Shown here: positions 1 to 6,011 of the stretch, piece by piece
Numbering within the stretch: the stretch's first letter is position 1
Layout of the letters: each line of letters starts with the position of its first letter
Origin: LW23 sp041287705
GTDB taxonomy: Bacteria; Verrucomicrobiota; Verrucomicrobiia; Methylacidiphilales; UBA1321
Reading direction: 5' to 3'
DNA: 8,882 nucleotides
NCBI GenBank assembly: GCA_041287705.1
Contig: JBGGNE010000481.1
Coordinates: forward strand, 1-8,882
Notes under the pieces: generated by a model
The model's database searches: none
The model's input: the letters and a program-made list of their open reading frames with translations, nothing else
Told to the model about the DNA's origin: nothing
Program-made: the position numbers and the translations under genes

Positions 1-1284
1 ATCGACGTCATGGACGAAGCGGGCTCCCGCGCCCGTATTTCCGCCACCATGCGCCCGCCGGATGTGAAGACGCTTGAAGTGGAGATTGAGGAGATCAAGA
101 GCCGCAAGGAAGCTGCGATCAAGGCCCAGGACTTCGAAAAAGCCGCCGCACTGCGCGACAGCGAGAAAGAAGCCAAGGACCGCCTGGAACGTGTGCTGAC
201 CCAATGGCGTACGCGCCGCGACGAGCAGGAAGTCATCGTTACTGACGACGACATCATGCACGTTGTCTCCAAGTGGACCGGCGTTCCGCTGACCCGCATG
301 GAACAGAAGGACATGGATCGCCTGCTCACGGTCGCCGACCAGCTCAAGGGCAAGGTCATCGGCCAGGACGAAGCGGTCTACGCGCTGGGCAAGGCGCTGC
401 GCCGTTCTCGCGCCGATCTTAAAGATCCCAAGCGCCCCATCGGCTCCTTCATATTCCTTGGCCCGACGGGTGTCGGCAAGACTCACCTGGCGAAGACGCT
501 GGCCGAATACATGTTCGGCGACGCCTCCGCGCTCATCCAGATCGACATGTCCGAGTACATGGAGAAGATCAACGTTACCCGCCTGCTGGGTTCGCCCCCA
601 GGGTACGTGGGTTACGAAGAAGGCGGTCAGCTCACCGAGAAGGTGCGCCGCCGTCCCTACAGCGTCGTTCTTTTCGACGAACTGGAGAAAGCGCATCCGG
701 AAGTCTGGAACATCCTGCTCCAGATCCTGGAAGACGGTGTCGTTACGGACAGCCTTGGCCGCAAGGTCGACTTCCGCAACACCATCCTGATCATGACGTC
801 CAACGTGGGAGCGGATCTGGTGCGCAAGAGCAATGTCCTTGGCTTTGGCACCCGCCAGGATGGCGCCACCTATGACGCCATGAAGGAGAAGATGCTGGAG
901 GAATCCAAGCGCGTCTTTAAGCCGGAATTCCTGAATCGCTTCGACGATCTGATCGTCTTCCACAGCCTCACTCGTGAGGATCTGTCGAAGATTGTGGATA
1001 TCGAAGTGGCAAAGGTTACCGGCCGTTTGAAGAAGCGCGAAATCACCATCAAGCTGACCCCCCAGGCCACGCTGTTCCTTATTGATAAAGGCTACGAGCC
1101 CGCCTATGGCGCCCGTCCTCTGCGTCGCGCTGTGGAACGCTACCTTGAAGACCCGATCGCCGAGGACATCCTCCGCGGCAACATCAAGAACGGTGCCACC
1201 ATTGAAGTGGGCCTGGAAGGCGACAAGCTCACCTTCATCCCCAGCGCCCCCGCCGCACCTGCCGAGCCGGCAACGGCTTCGTAA
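1..1284 (+). CDS. clpC: ATP-dependent Clp protease ATPase subunit ClpC (C-terminal half, 5' truncated by window edge)
   Basis: HSP100/AAA+ unfoldase that threads substrates into the ClpP peptidase in the cytoplasm. The frame is open from base 1 (I-D-V before the first Met at base 10), so that Met is internal; about 425 codons are visible of a family length near 810-850, and the N-domain and most of D1 lie outside. Numbering from the Met at base 10: the typical end of D1 (MDEAGSRARI, 1-10); a UVR-like coiled segment (DFEKAAALRD, 41-50) that marks ClpC rather than ClpA/ClpB; then D2 with Walker A GPTGVGKT (151-158), Walker B VVLFDE (219-224), sensor-1 TSN (263-265), the LGF loop for ClpP docking (277-279), the arginine finger in FLNRFD (R310) and sensor-2 GARPLRRA (367-374). 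All catalytic features are intact. The tail ends in an Ala/Pro-rich stretch. A strong terminator follows. Assignment is secure; ClpC versus ClpE rests on the UVR segment and absence of ClpE features in view. Confidence 0.96.
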   Translation: MDVMDEAGSRARISATMRPPDVKTLEVEIEEIKSRKEAAIKAQDFEKAAALRDSEKEAKDRLERVLTQWRTRRDEQEVIVTDDDIMHVVSKWTGVPLTRMEQKDMDRLLTVADQLKGKVIGQDEAVYALGKALRRSRADLKDPKRPIGSFIFLGPTGVGKTHLAKTLAEYMFGDASALIQIDMSEYMEKINVTRLLGSPPGYVGYEEGGQLTEKVRRRPYSVVLFDELEKAHPEVWNILLQILEDGVVTDSLGRKVDFRNTILIMTSNVGADLVRKSNVLGFGTRQDGATYDAMKEKMLEESKRVFKPEFLNRFDDLIVFHSLTREDLSKIVDIEVAKVTGRLKKREITIKLTPQATLFLIDKGYEPAYGARPLRRAVERYLEDPIAEDILRGNIKNGATIEVGLEGDKLTFIPSAPAAPAEPATAS

Positions 1285-1303
1285 GCTCAGAATCGCACGG
1301 CAA

Positions 1304-1347
1304 CCGCGATCACAGTATCGACCACAGGGTCACTACTGTGATTGCGG
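1304..1347 (+). other. Long hairpin in the clpC 3' untranslated region
   Basis: Bases 1304-1316 pair with 1335-1347 over 13 positions (12 Watson-Crick plus one G-U at 1308/1343), with an 18-nt loop. It starts 19 nt after the clpC stop codon and has no T-tract behind it, so it is not itself a standard terminator. A competing 6-bp pairing (1333-1338 with 1351-1356) shares the right arm. It may stabilise the mRNA 3' end; that role is inference. Confidence 0.5.
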
Positions 1348-1375
1348 GAGCAGTAGCGGAATCATTATCACAAAG

Positions 1376-1412
1376 GCCCGGTCTCTAACCCAGACCGGGC
1401 TTTGTCTGTTTT
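1376..1412 (+). terminator. Rho-independent terminator after clpC
   Basis: A perfect 9-bp GC-rich stem (GCCCGGTCT at 1376-1384, AGACCGGGC at 1392-1400) encloses a 7-nt loop and runs directly into a T-rich tract (TTTGTCTGTTTT, 1401-1412). It sits between convergent genes: clpC ends at 1284 and the minus-strand aminotransferase-like gene ends at 1422. The T-rich side serves the plus strand. On the minus strand the stem is followed only by CTTTG, so termination there would be weaker. Confidence 0.88.
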
Positions 1413-1421
1413 ATGACATCG

Positions 1422-2426
1422 TTATTCCATAAAACTGACGCAACTGAGTATGGTAATGTCGCGATGCCCGGATCCAAAGGCGGAGGCGGGAATGCCAAGT
1501 ATGTTGTTTGAATCCAGCAGATCGCGCCAGTTTGCCTGTACGGGAATAAAGTAGCTGGAGGATTCTGGGCTGCTGGACGCCGGCAGGGCGAAACTTTCCC
1601 GCAAGGCGGTCCGCATGCGATCACGTGCGGCGGCAATTTCCCTGGCCACCAGGCTGGGCATCCCGGTGTGCCCGGCCAGCATTTCGCGGGCGCGAGCCAG
1701 CTTGTGTTGGGACGGAGGCTGAAGGCGGAAAGCTTCGGTCAAAGACTTTGCATCGTCGGGAAGCACAAGCGTGACGCCGAAGAGACGCGGCTGCAACCAT
1801 CCCTTTGTGAGCGAGTGCAACAGAATTACCTGGCCGGTTTCCATGAGTTGCAGCGTGGAGGGATGGAACTGGCACTCGAACGTGTAGACTGCGTCCAGGA
1901 TGAGTCGTCGCTGCCTGCTCGCTCTCAGCCAGGCGGTGAGAGTGGAAATGTCGTCACTGTTAAGATAACGTCCCAGCGGCTTCATGGGGTTGGTTACCAG
2001 GATGACTTCTGCTTCCGCCGCAGGGTCTGACGATGAAGAGGGCCAGACTGGCTGCGGCAGCGTTTGAAATTCGTGCGGTGACAATCCGGCTTCCCGGGCG
2101 AGTTCGTGATAGACCGGGTAGTTATCCGCGGGCAGCCACAGGCTCACTGTTCCAGCGGCACTATAGTGTGAAAAGAGGCGGGCGAGACTGTCGCGAACGC
2201 CGCAGGAGATCAGGGCACGTCGAGAAGTTTCGGGAGTTAACCCAAAATGGGCGCACCATTCCGAAGCCAGATGGCAGCGGTGCACCGTGTGAGTGGGCCC
2301 CGCGGATTCGGCTGGAATCAGGTGGTTCAGTGCCGCGTACAGATTTGTCCCGGAGCAATCCAGCAGAGTGCTGCCCCGGTCCGCCAGGAGCTGTTCGCGG
2401 GACTGTTGAAACTCGGTGAAATTCAT
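1422..2426 (-). CDS. PLP-dependent fold-type I aminotransferase-like protein (class I/II), partner of the radical SAM enzyme
   Basis: Cytoplasmic pyridoxal-phosphate enzyme of 334 residues, shorter than the usual 360-400 of histidinol-phosphate or aspartate aminotransferases. Visible in order: a GVRDSLARLF stretch (76-85) where class I/II enzymes bind the cofactor phosphate; NPMKPLGR (146-153), matching the NPxNPTG motif; LILDAVY (175-181) with the expected Asp178 and Tyr181; HSLTK (204-208), with Lys208 as the likely Schiff-base lysine; Arg214 just after it. The C-terminal position where most family members carry the substrate-carboxylate Arg reads DITILSCVS, so that Arg seems absent or moved to Arg322. 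The ATG (2424-2426) overlaps the TGA of the upstream radical SAM gene by 4 bp, implying coupled translation; no Shine-Dalgarno is seen. The fold assignment is firm. The reaction (transamination, decarboxylation, threonine-phosphate decarboxylase-like, or another) cannot be told from the sequence. Confidence 0.85.
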   Translation of the reverse strand: MNFTEFQQSREQLLADRGSTLLDCSGTNLYAALNHLIPAESAGPTHTVHRCHLASEWCAHFGLTPETSRRALISCGVRDSLARLFSHYSAAGTVSLWLPADNYPVYHELAREAGLSPHEFQTLPQPVWPSSSSDPAAEAEVILVTNPMKPLGRYLNSDDISTLTAWLRASRQRRLILDAVYTFECQFHPSTLQLMETGQVILLHSLTKGWLQPRLFGVTLVLPDDAKSLTEAFRLQPPSQHKLARAREMLAGHTGMPSLVAREIAAARDRMRTALRESFALPASSSPESSSYFIPVQANWRDLLDSNNILGIPASAFGSGHRDITILSCVSFME

Positions 2427-3814
2427 GCTGTTACGGGAAGATGGATTTCGCTCGCGCGGTCTTCAAGAGATGCCAGACACCGTCCGTCGGACATCTGGTT
2501 CCAGCTTCTGGCGATGCCATGAGTGCGTTCCCACAGCAGGCTGGGCTCCGTGTAGGCGGCAATTTGCATTGGCCTGCCGTTCCAGATTCCGCGAAAGACC
2601 GGCGATCCCCAGGGAAGGCGATCAACCTCCGTAAACCCATGGCGTGCAGCGAAATCCAGCACCAGCGAGAGAGGCACCTGATTGGCATGGCTCCATTCGT
2701 TTGCCGCGTGACGATGGTAAACGGACTCGATGCTCGTGCTGACGTAGAGCTCCTTAAAGCAAAGCTCTGGCACACCGAGCTGGGCGGCCCAGTTTACATA
2801 TTCCGTGAAGGTGTCCATGCTATCCACGTAGCCACGCTGCAGTACGCAGGTAAAACGCATGCGCAGAGACGGCCAGCGTTCACGCTCGCTGCTCCAGGCC
2901 TGGGCAATGGATGCGACATGAGTACGAAGACTCATCAGCTTCTCGGAAGCATCATCGTCATGATGATGGCGGGACACCGCCAGGACGTTGAGTCCGGATG
3001 CGGCGTAATCCGCCAGATGAGAGGCAATCTGCGCCGGGGATTTGGTGGCGAGATGATTGCCGTTGGTGATCAGCACGGTTTTGCCGAAGGTATCCCGGCC
3101 GATCTCCATGATTTTCCGCAACAGTTCATGCCGCACCAGACCTGGCTCGCCCCCACCGGTGATGACAAAGCGTTCTGCACCGCGCGCACGTGCCTCCCCC
3201 GCGAAGTGCTGGAGATGTGTAAGATCCAGCCGCGCCTGTTCCTGCTCGGCGGAAGCGGATGCCTCCGAGAAACAGAATGGACACGAAGCCTGACAGCCTC
3301 GGGCAATGGGCAGAATGGAAAAGCTGCGAGGTTTTATCTCCTGGTAGTCATGAAGCTCCTCCGTCAAAAGCTGAAAGGAAAGCGCGATAGCTTCCTCAAT
3401 GGCAACCGGCTGCAGATGCACAGTGCCTTCGTTTTCCTCAATAAACGCAATGCTGTCCACGCGGATGGCCGGGCCGTGAATATACTGGCCAAGGCCGTTG
3501 TGCGTATTGGGCTGTATCTCCGCAATGGGAACGCTGGTGCGGAGCGCAATAAGAAGATTGCCGGGTATGGCAAGTCTGGCCAGAAAAGAACCCGCTTTGC
3601 GAATGCCGATAGTCAGCTCGCCTTCCTGCAGCAGGAAAAATCGGTCAGGATACGTGCTTTTGGCCAGGGACTCTTTGGAATAGAGGCGAGAATATTTGTT
3701 ATAAGCCCGGGCAAAATTAGACAGTACAGTAACATGCCAAAAGGAAGCGGTGTTCACGAAAAACCTGGAAGAATCGGACTGGGAGCGGCGCCAAGACAAC
3801 ATGCGCCATACCAC
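2423..3814 (-). CDS. Radical SAM enzyme of unknown substrate
   Basis: A 463-residue protein. After about 165 residues of N-terminal domain comes the radical SAM core: CQASCPFC (Cys174, Cys178, Cys181) is the CX3CX2C motif that binds the 4Fe-4S cluster and SAM, followed by ITGGGEP (218-224), the SAM-amine contact motif, and LITNGN (248-253). SRHHHDDD (281-288) is a striking His/Asp cluster inside the core. The C-terminal part has only isolated cysteines (352, 446), so no SPASM or twitch auxiliary cluster is evident. The longest frame starts at GTG 3814; ATG 3802 (residue 5) is an alternative, and residues 1-27 look unconserved in composition, so the true start is uncertain. Its stop overlaps the aminotransferase-like start (ATGA, 2423-2426): a two-gene operon. 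The family is certain by motif; the substrate is unknown. Neither a quinone- nor cofactor-biosynthesis gene is nearby to suggest one. Confidence 0.92.
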   Translation of the reverse strand: MVWRMLSWRRSQSDSSRFFVNTASFWHVTVLSNFARAYNKYSRLYSKESLAKSTYPDRFFLLQEGELTIGIRKAGSFLARLAIPGNLLIALRTSVPIAEIQPNTHNGLGQYIHGPAIRVDSIAFIEENEGTVHLQPVAIEEAIALSFQLLTEELHDYQEIKPRSFSILPIARGCQASCPFCFSEASASAEQEQARLDLTHLQHFAGEARARGAERFVITGGGEPGLVRHELLRKIMEIGRDTFGKTVLITNGNHLATKSPAQIASHLADYAASGLNVLAVSRHHHDDDASEKLMSLRTHVASIAQAWSSERERWPSLRMRFTCVLQRGYVDSMDTFTEYVNWAAQLGVPELCFKELYVSTSIESVYHRHAANEWSHANQVPLSLVLDFAARHGFTEVDRLPWGSPVFRGIWNGRPMQIAAYTEPSLLWERTHGIARSWNQMSDGRCLASLEDRASEIHLPVTA

Positions 3815-3838
3815 TCACGAAGCATTAGTAATTGAGAA

Positions 3839-3867
3839 GGTATACATTATTTTCTTATTCTTTGCAA
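3839..3867 (-). promoter_or_regulatory. Candidate sigma-70 promoter for the radical SAM/aminotransferase operon
   Basis: Reading the minus strand, TTGCAA (3867-3862) lies exactly 17 bp before TATACC (3844-3839), giving a predicted transcription start near 3832 and a leader of about 18-30 nt to the GTG or ATG start. The -35 matches TTGACA at 5 of 6 positions apart from the C/A swap region, and the -10 matches four of six. An imperfect dyad, TTGCA-AC-TGCAA (3862-3873), overlaps the -35 and could be an operator. Prediction by eye only. Confidence 0.4.
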
Positions 3868-3910
3868 CTGCAAGGTGAGCGTGAGCGGTAAAATTGCTTC
3901 ATTAGAAAGT

Positions 3911-4072
3911 TTATAAGAAATGTGATTCCAGGTGTGATGTTGTGTGGAAATCCTGAGAGGTGCGTGCAGACACAAGTGACCGAACATCTATTATTTGATT
4001 TTGAGGTGTACATGATGACGTGGAATGAAGTACATATAAAGAACGATCAAGCCGATCTACTACAGATCTCAT
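3911..4072 (-). CDS. Small hypothetical ORF (53 aa) upstream of the radical SAM gene
   Basis: An ATG at 4072-4070 opens 53 codons and ends with TAA at 3913-3911, about 97 bp upstream of and in the same direction as the radical SAM gene. The product begins MRSVVDRLDRSLYVLH and is rich in Ser, Thr and His, with a single Cys. No Shine-Dalgarno is visible, the composition is not distinctive, and the 3' side of the ORF's complement overlaps a decayed hydrolase fragment on the other strand. It is recorded because short peptides next to radical SAM genes can be modification substrates; it may equally be a chance frame in AT-rich DNA. Confidence 0.15.
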   Translation of the reverse strand: MRSVVDRLDRSLYVLHSTSSCTPQNQIIDVRSLVSARTSQDFHTTSHLESHFL

Positions 4073-4183
4073 CACGCCTTACATGAAAAAGCCAGACTGG
4101 GTAACAATAAGCTGTGGCGTAAACGACGTGTTTCACTTGGCGCGTGGCGCGGGCGTCGAGCTCCCGAGTATAAGGAATCCTAT
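4051..4183 (+). pseudogene. Decayed fragment of an SGNH/GDSL-family hydrolase
   Basis: From 4086 the frame reads KPDWVTISCGVNDVF, which matches the block III region of SGNH hydrolases, with the catalytic-site GxND motif (GVND, 4116-4127) preserved. The surroundings are broken. Upstream, ADLLQ is read in a different frame (4051-4065), as expected before a KPDWV block. Downstream, the frame must slip again at about 4165 to give EYKESY, the remnant of the family's typical (P/E)EYKxN. The homology then stops where the inverted repeat begins at 4183. No intact catalytic Ser (GDS) or Asp-His block is present. This is a relic of an esterase/lipase-like gene, truncated by or beside the repeat element. 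Family recognition is from memory of the motif, not from a search. Confidence 0.55.
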
Positions 4184-4286
4184 CCGAAACTTGGTGTCTT
4201 CGTGTCTTGGTGGTTCAAATTTCCCCTTTGAGCGTTTGGGATGGGGATTTTTTCACCACCAAGACACGAAGACACCAAGTTTCGGA
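4183..4286. repeat. 104-bp imperfect palindrome with perfect 32-bp inverted arms (ACCAAGACAC-type repeat)
   Basis: Bases 4183-4214 are the exact reverse complement of 4255-4286 (32 of 32). The 40-nt interior continues to pair imperfectly: AAA 4217-4219 with 4250-4252, and TCCCC 4222-4226 with 4243-4247, leaving a 16-nt loop at 4227-4242. The arm itself has an 8-bp internal period (CAAGACAC, GAAGACAC, CAAG at 4260-4279). It has no ORF and no visible target-site duplication. Related CACCAAGACAC sequences are, to my recollection, common dispersed repeats in environmental bacterial genomes; the copy number here is unknown. It could be a MITE- or REP-like element mobilised in trans, or an RNA hairpin. 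It abuts the hydrolase relic. Confidence 0.85.
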
Positions 4287-4333
4287 CGCGGATTTTCCCT
4301 GGTTCGTGTTGTCAGTTGATCTTCAAACTTTAA

Positions 4334-4522
4334 TCACACCCGGACGACATCGTGCTGGCCAGGGAAGCTTTAGCGCAAAAGGGCATGGCTGGAGGGGAAA
4401 GCGCAGGTCCAGCCGCTTGTGCCCTGCTACATCTCCTAAAGGAGTTTTCAAGGCGCCCGCTGGTGGCGATGCCCACAATCATGCCTTCTCTCGGGAAGTG
4501 GAACGGTGTAGCGAGTCAGTAG
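4334..4522 (+). pseudogene. Decayed C-terminal tail of a protein, possibly a fold-type II PLP enzyme
   Basis: The open stretch between TAA (4331-4333) and TAG (4520-4522) has strongly protein-like content: DIVLAREALAQKGMAGGES followed by AGPAACALLHLLKEF and a tail ending SLGKWNGVASQ. One base change near 4341 would join it to an upstream TLITP in another frame, so the frame is interrupted rather than beginning here. The pattern of helix, Gly-rich GGESAGPAA, then LLHLL resembles the C-terminal region of threonine synthase/dehydratase-like enzymes, but that is a weak resemblance and the family is not recognised with confidence. The only in-frame ATG (4385) would give 45 residues without a promoter or ribosome site. 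Read as gene debris following the palindrome. Confidence 0.4.
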
Positions 4523-4539
4523 AAAGGCAAGTGAGTAAC

Positions 4540-4571
4540 GTCATCCAAATGACTGCCTTTATTCGGATGAC
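4540..4571. repeat. Short inverted repeat with clustered GTCAT/ATGAC words
   Basis: GTCATCC (4540-4546) pairs with GGATGAC (4565-4571), with three more pairs inside after one mismatch and a 10-nt loop. Further ATGAC/GTCAT copies lie at 4549-4553 and 4581-4585. It is 89 bp beyond the stop codon of the nucleoid-associated protein gene on the minus strand and has no T-tract, so it is not a convincing terminator. The rest of 4572-4659 shows nothing I can assign. Confidence 0.35.
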
Positions 4572-4659
4572 TTATGATGATGTCATATTTAATTAGTGCG
4601 TGAAATTCAACGCCGGATTTCCTCCCAGTTAACGATGCGAAATGGTCTTACTCTAACAC

Positions 4660-5712
4660 TTACGATTTATCTTCTTCCTCGCCTGAGTAGTACAGCTTGT
4701 AAAAAGCAAGGCCTTTTTCTTCATCAAAACCATGCTCAACCCGCTCTGCCATCTCATCCTGAGTTTTGAAGCGGAGCCTTATCTCAATATTGGGGTCTAG
4801 TTTGATGTTCTTCTCAAACTTGGCTCGTTCTTTACGAACTACGGTCTTTTCAATCTCAAATTTTTCGGGAAGTCCTTCTTCATCTTCATCCGCGTACTCG
4901 GCCTTGAACTGCTTAAACTCCGTTTCCTGTGATTCGCTTGTAAATACAGAGGCAAAATCACCTTCATCATAGCGATCAGCATTTTCGAAATATTGCAGCG
5001 ACCGGTTAAGAAACAGGATTCGCTCGGGATCGTCCGCCTGCCCGTTTTCTCTGGTTGCATAGGCGCGGCAAATATCCAGGCACGCTTTGGTGTTCGCCTT
5101 GGCGGATTGTATGGGCTGTAGCTGCAGGAATCGTTCGTTCCAGAACGCCGCATCTTCTCCTCTTGCGCATGCAGCCAGGACTTTTTCCGGTTTGCTGAAT
5201 TTGGCCAGGAAGATGAGCGCAACCTTGTCCAGGGAGGTTACCGCTGCGCCCTGCTCGACTCTCAGCGATACCTTGCCGTCTTCTACATCAACCTTAATAA
5301 AATCATTAATGGTATCGGACTTGAATATACCAAGAACGGTATGCGATTGTCCGCCCATCTGTATCCCCTCGAAGAGTCCTATGTACAGGTTGCCTGCCTT
5401 TACCCGCGGATGATTGGAAACAGAGTAGAGATGATTGGCAATATCAGCGGAAATGCGGTCCAGATTTTCAGGCGCTTCCGTTACTGCATGGGCCAGTGCA
5501 TACACAGAATTAAGTTCAGAATCAACCGAATGAGTGAACGTGTAGGCATTCAGTCTTTCGCTATGCCCAAACAGGAAGTTGATCAGCATTAGCTCATCAT
5601 CCAGCGAAAGCTGCTGCGCAGCTTCTGAGCAGATGACTCCCTCGTTACGAAGCTTGTTGCCTACCCGATGTATAAAAAGCCTGTAAATCGTAATGCCGGT
5701 GATGTCAATCAT
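4660..5712 (-). CDS. Nucleoid-associated protein, YejK/NdpA (37-kDa nucleoid protein) family
   Basis: A 350-residue protein, close to the ~335 of E. coli YejK. The segment NLYIGLFEGIQMGG (108-121), followed by LGIFKSD (127-133) and DKVALIFLAKFSKPEK (162-177), is the characteristic core of the family; FWNERFLQL (190-198) is another familiar block. The C-terminal part is charged: an acidic patch YADEDEEG (273-280), a basic/coiled stretch around 286-305, and an acidic tail. Family members co-purify with the nucleoid and bind DNA, but a defined role is lacking. The gene is visibly more AT-rich than clpC or the MATE gene, hinting at acquisition. It is flanked by gene debris on both sides: a decayed ORF ends 15 bp before its ATG, and 845 bp without genes lie after it. 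No Shine-Dalgarno or clean terminator is seen. Confidence 0.85.
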   Translation of the reverse strand: MIDITGITIYRLFIHRVGNKLRNEGVICSEAAQQLSLDDELMLINFLFGHSERLNAYTFTHSVDSELNSVYALAHAVTEAPENLDRISADIANHLYSVSNHPRVKAGNLYIGLFEGIQMGGQSHTVLGIFKSDTINDFIKVDVEDGKVSLRVEQGAAVTSLDKVALIFLAKFSKPEKVLAACARGEDAAFWNERFLQLQPIQSAKANTKACLDICRAYATRENGQADDPERILFLNRSLQYFENADRYDEGDFASVFTSESQETEFKQFKAEYADEDEEGLPEKFEIEKTVVRKERAKFEKNIKLDPNIEIRLRFKTQDEMAERVEHGFDEEKGLAFYKLYYSGEEEDKS

Positions 5713-5751
5713 ATCAGAATGCGTTAATTAAGCAGGCTCATTTTGGCGCAG

Positions 5752-5788
5752 CTTCCCGATCAGCACAATGCGTTTGTCGATCGGGGAG
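5752..5788. repeat. 10-bp hairpin in the divergent intergenic region
   Basis: CTTCCCGATC (5752-5761) pairs with GATCGGGGAG (5779-5788), nine Watson-Crick pairs and one G-T, with a 17-nt loop. It falls within the decayed ORF and lies 40 bp upstream of the nucleoid-associated protein start. No T-tract follows on either strand. Confidence 0.35.
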
Positions 5789-5882
5789 AAGATCTGCGGG
5801 AAATAACAGTCTAAAACAGCGCCAGTTGGTCGGTATTCTTAAACGTGGCGATTGCGTGCTGTAATTTGGCGGAAAAGGCAAG

Positions 5883-5906
5883 ATACAGATTTTTCGGATT
5901 CTGTAT
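5883..5906. promoter_or_regulatory. 7-bp dyad, possible operator
   Basis: ATACAGA (5883-5889) and TCTGTAT (5900-5906) form a perfect inverted repeat with a 10-bp spacer (24 bp in all), about 105 bp upstream of the exported protein's ATG. The size and AT-richness suit a dimeric regulator, but it also lies inside protein-like debris and may be chance. Confidence 0.22.
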
Positions 5907-6011
5907 TCTGAATAGTGATGCGTGGCATCTCGATGCCTTCAGGAAGTTCTCTCACCGACAACAGACGACGGCGGCGCGCCCAACGCTTTCAAAGCCCAAT
6001 ATTGTAGCCCA

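Larger units (their letters stand above)
5728..5951 (-). pseudogene. Frameshifted remnant of an unidentified gene upstream of the nucleoid-associated protein gene
   Basis: Two overlapping minus-strand frames carry protein-like sequence. The first (5951 to the TAG at 5813-5811) contains LYLAFSAKLQHAIATF and ends DQLALF. The second, continuing to the TAA at 5730-5728, contains DCYFPQIFSPIDKRIVLI and ends KLRQNEPA. Adding one T to the TTTT run at 5813-5816 would fuse them into one frame (LALFLDCYFP), which argues for a single-base deletion. The second part has no start codon of its own. The family is not recognised. If the gene was once intact, it would have been co-directional with and 15 bp from the nucleoid-associated protein gene. 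The same interval must hold the promoter of the small exported protein on the other strand. Confidence 0.33.

Noticed and set aside
2441..3835. A 464-codon open frame on the plus strand opposite the radical SAM gene
   Set aside because: It is a full-length antisense shadow: no domain is recognisable, whereas the minus strand carries the complete CX3CX2C and GGEP motifs and an ATGA junction with the next gene.
4183..4286. CRISPR-like repeat unit
   Set aside because: Only one pair of arms in inverted orientation, no array of regularly spaced direct repeats and no cas genes.
4435..4460. Terminator-like CTCCTAAAGGAG followed by TTTTC
   Set aside because: The stem is 5 bp with a 2-nt loop, too weak, and it falls inside the protein-like tail at 4334-4522.
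4207..4596. A 129-codon plus-strand open frame through the palindrome
   Set aside because: It is a composite of repeat DNA and out-of-frame debris; the protein-like content at 4334-4522 is in another frame.
3815..4659. tRNA, rRNA or phage attachment site in the gene-free interval
   Set aside because: I found no cloverleaf with a TTCGANNC arm, no rRNA-like blocks, and no integrase gene or matching direct repeats.
5922..6011. GTG 5922 as the start of the small exported protein
   Set aside because: It would put 30 unrelated residues before an otherwise typical signal peptide; ATG 6012 fits better.
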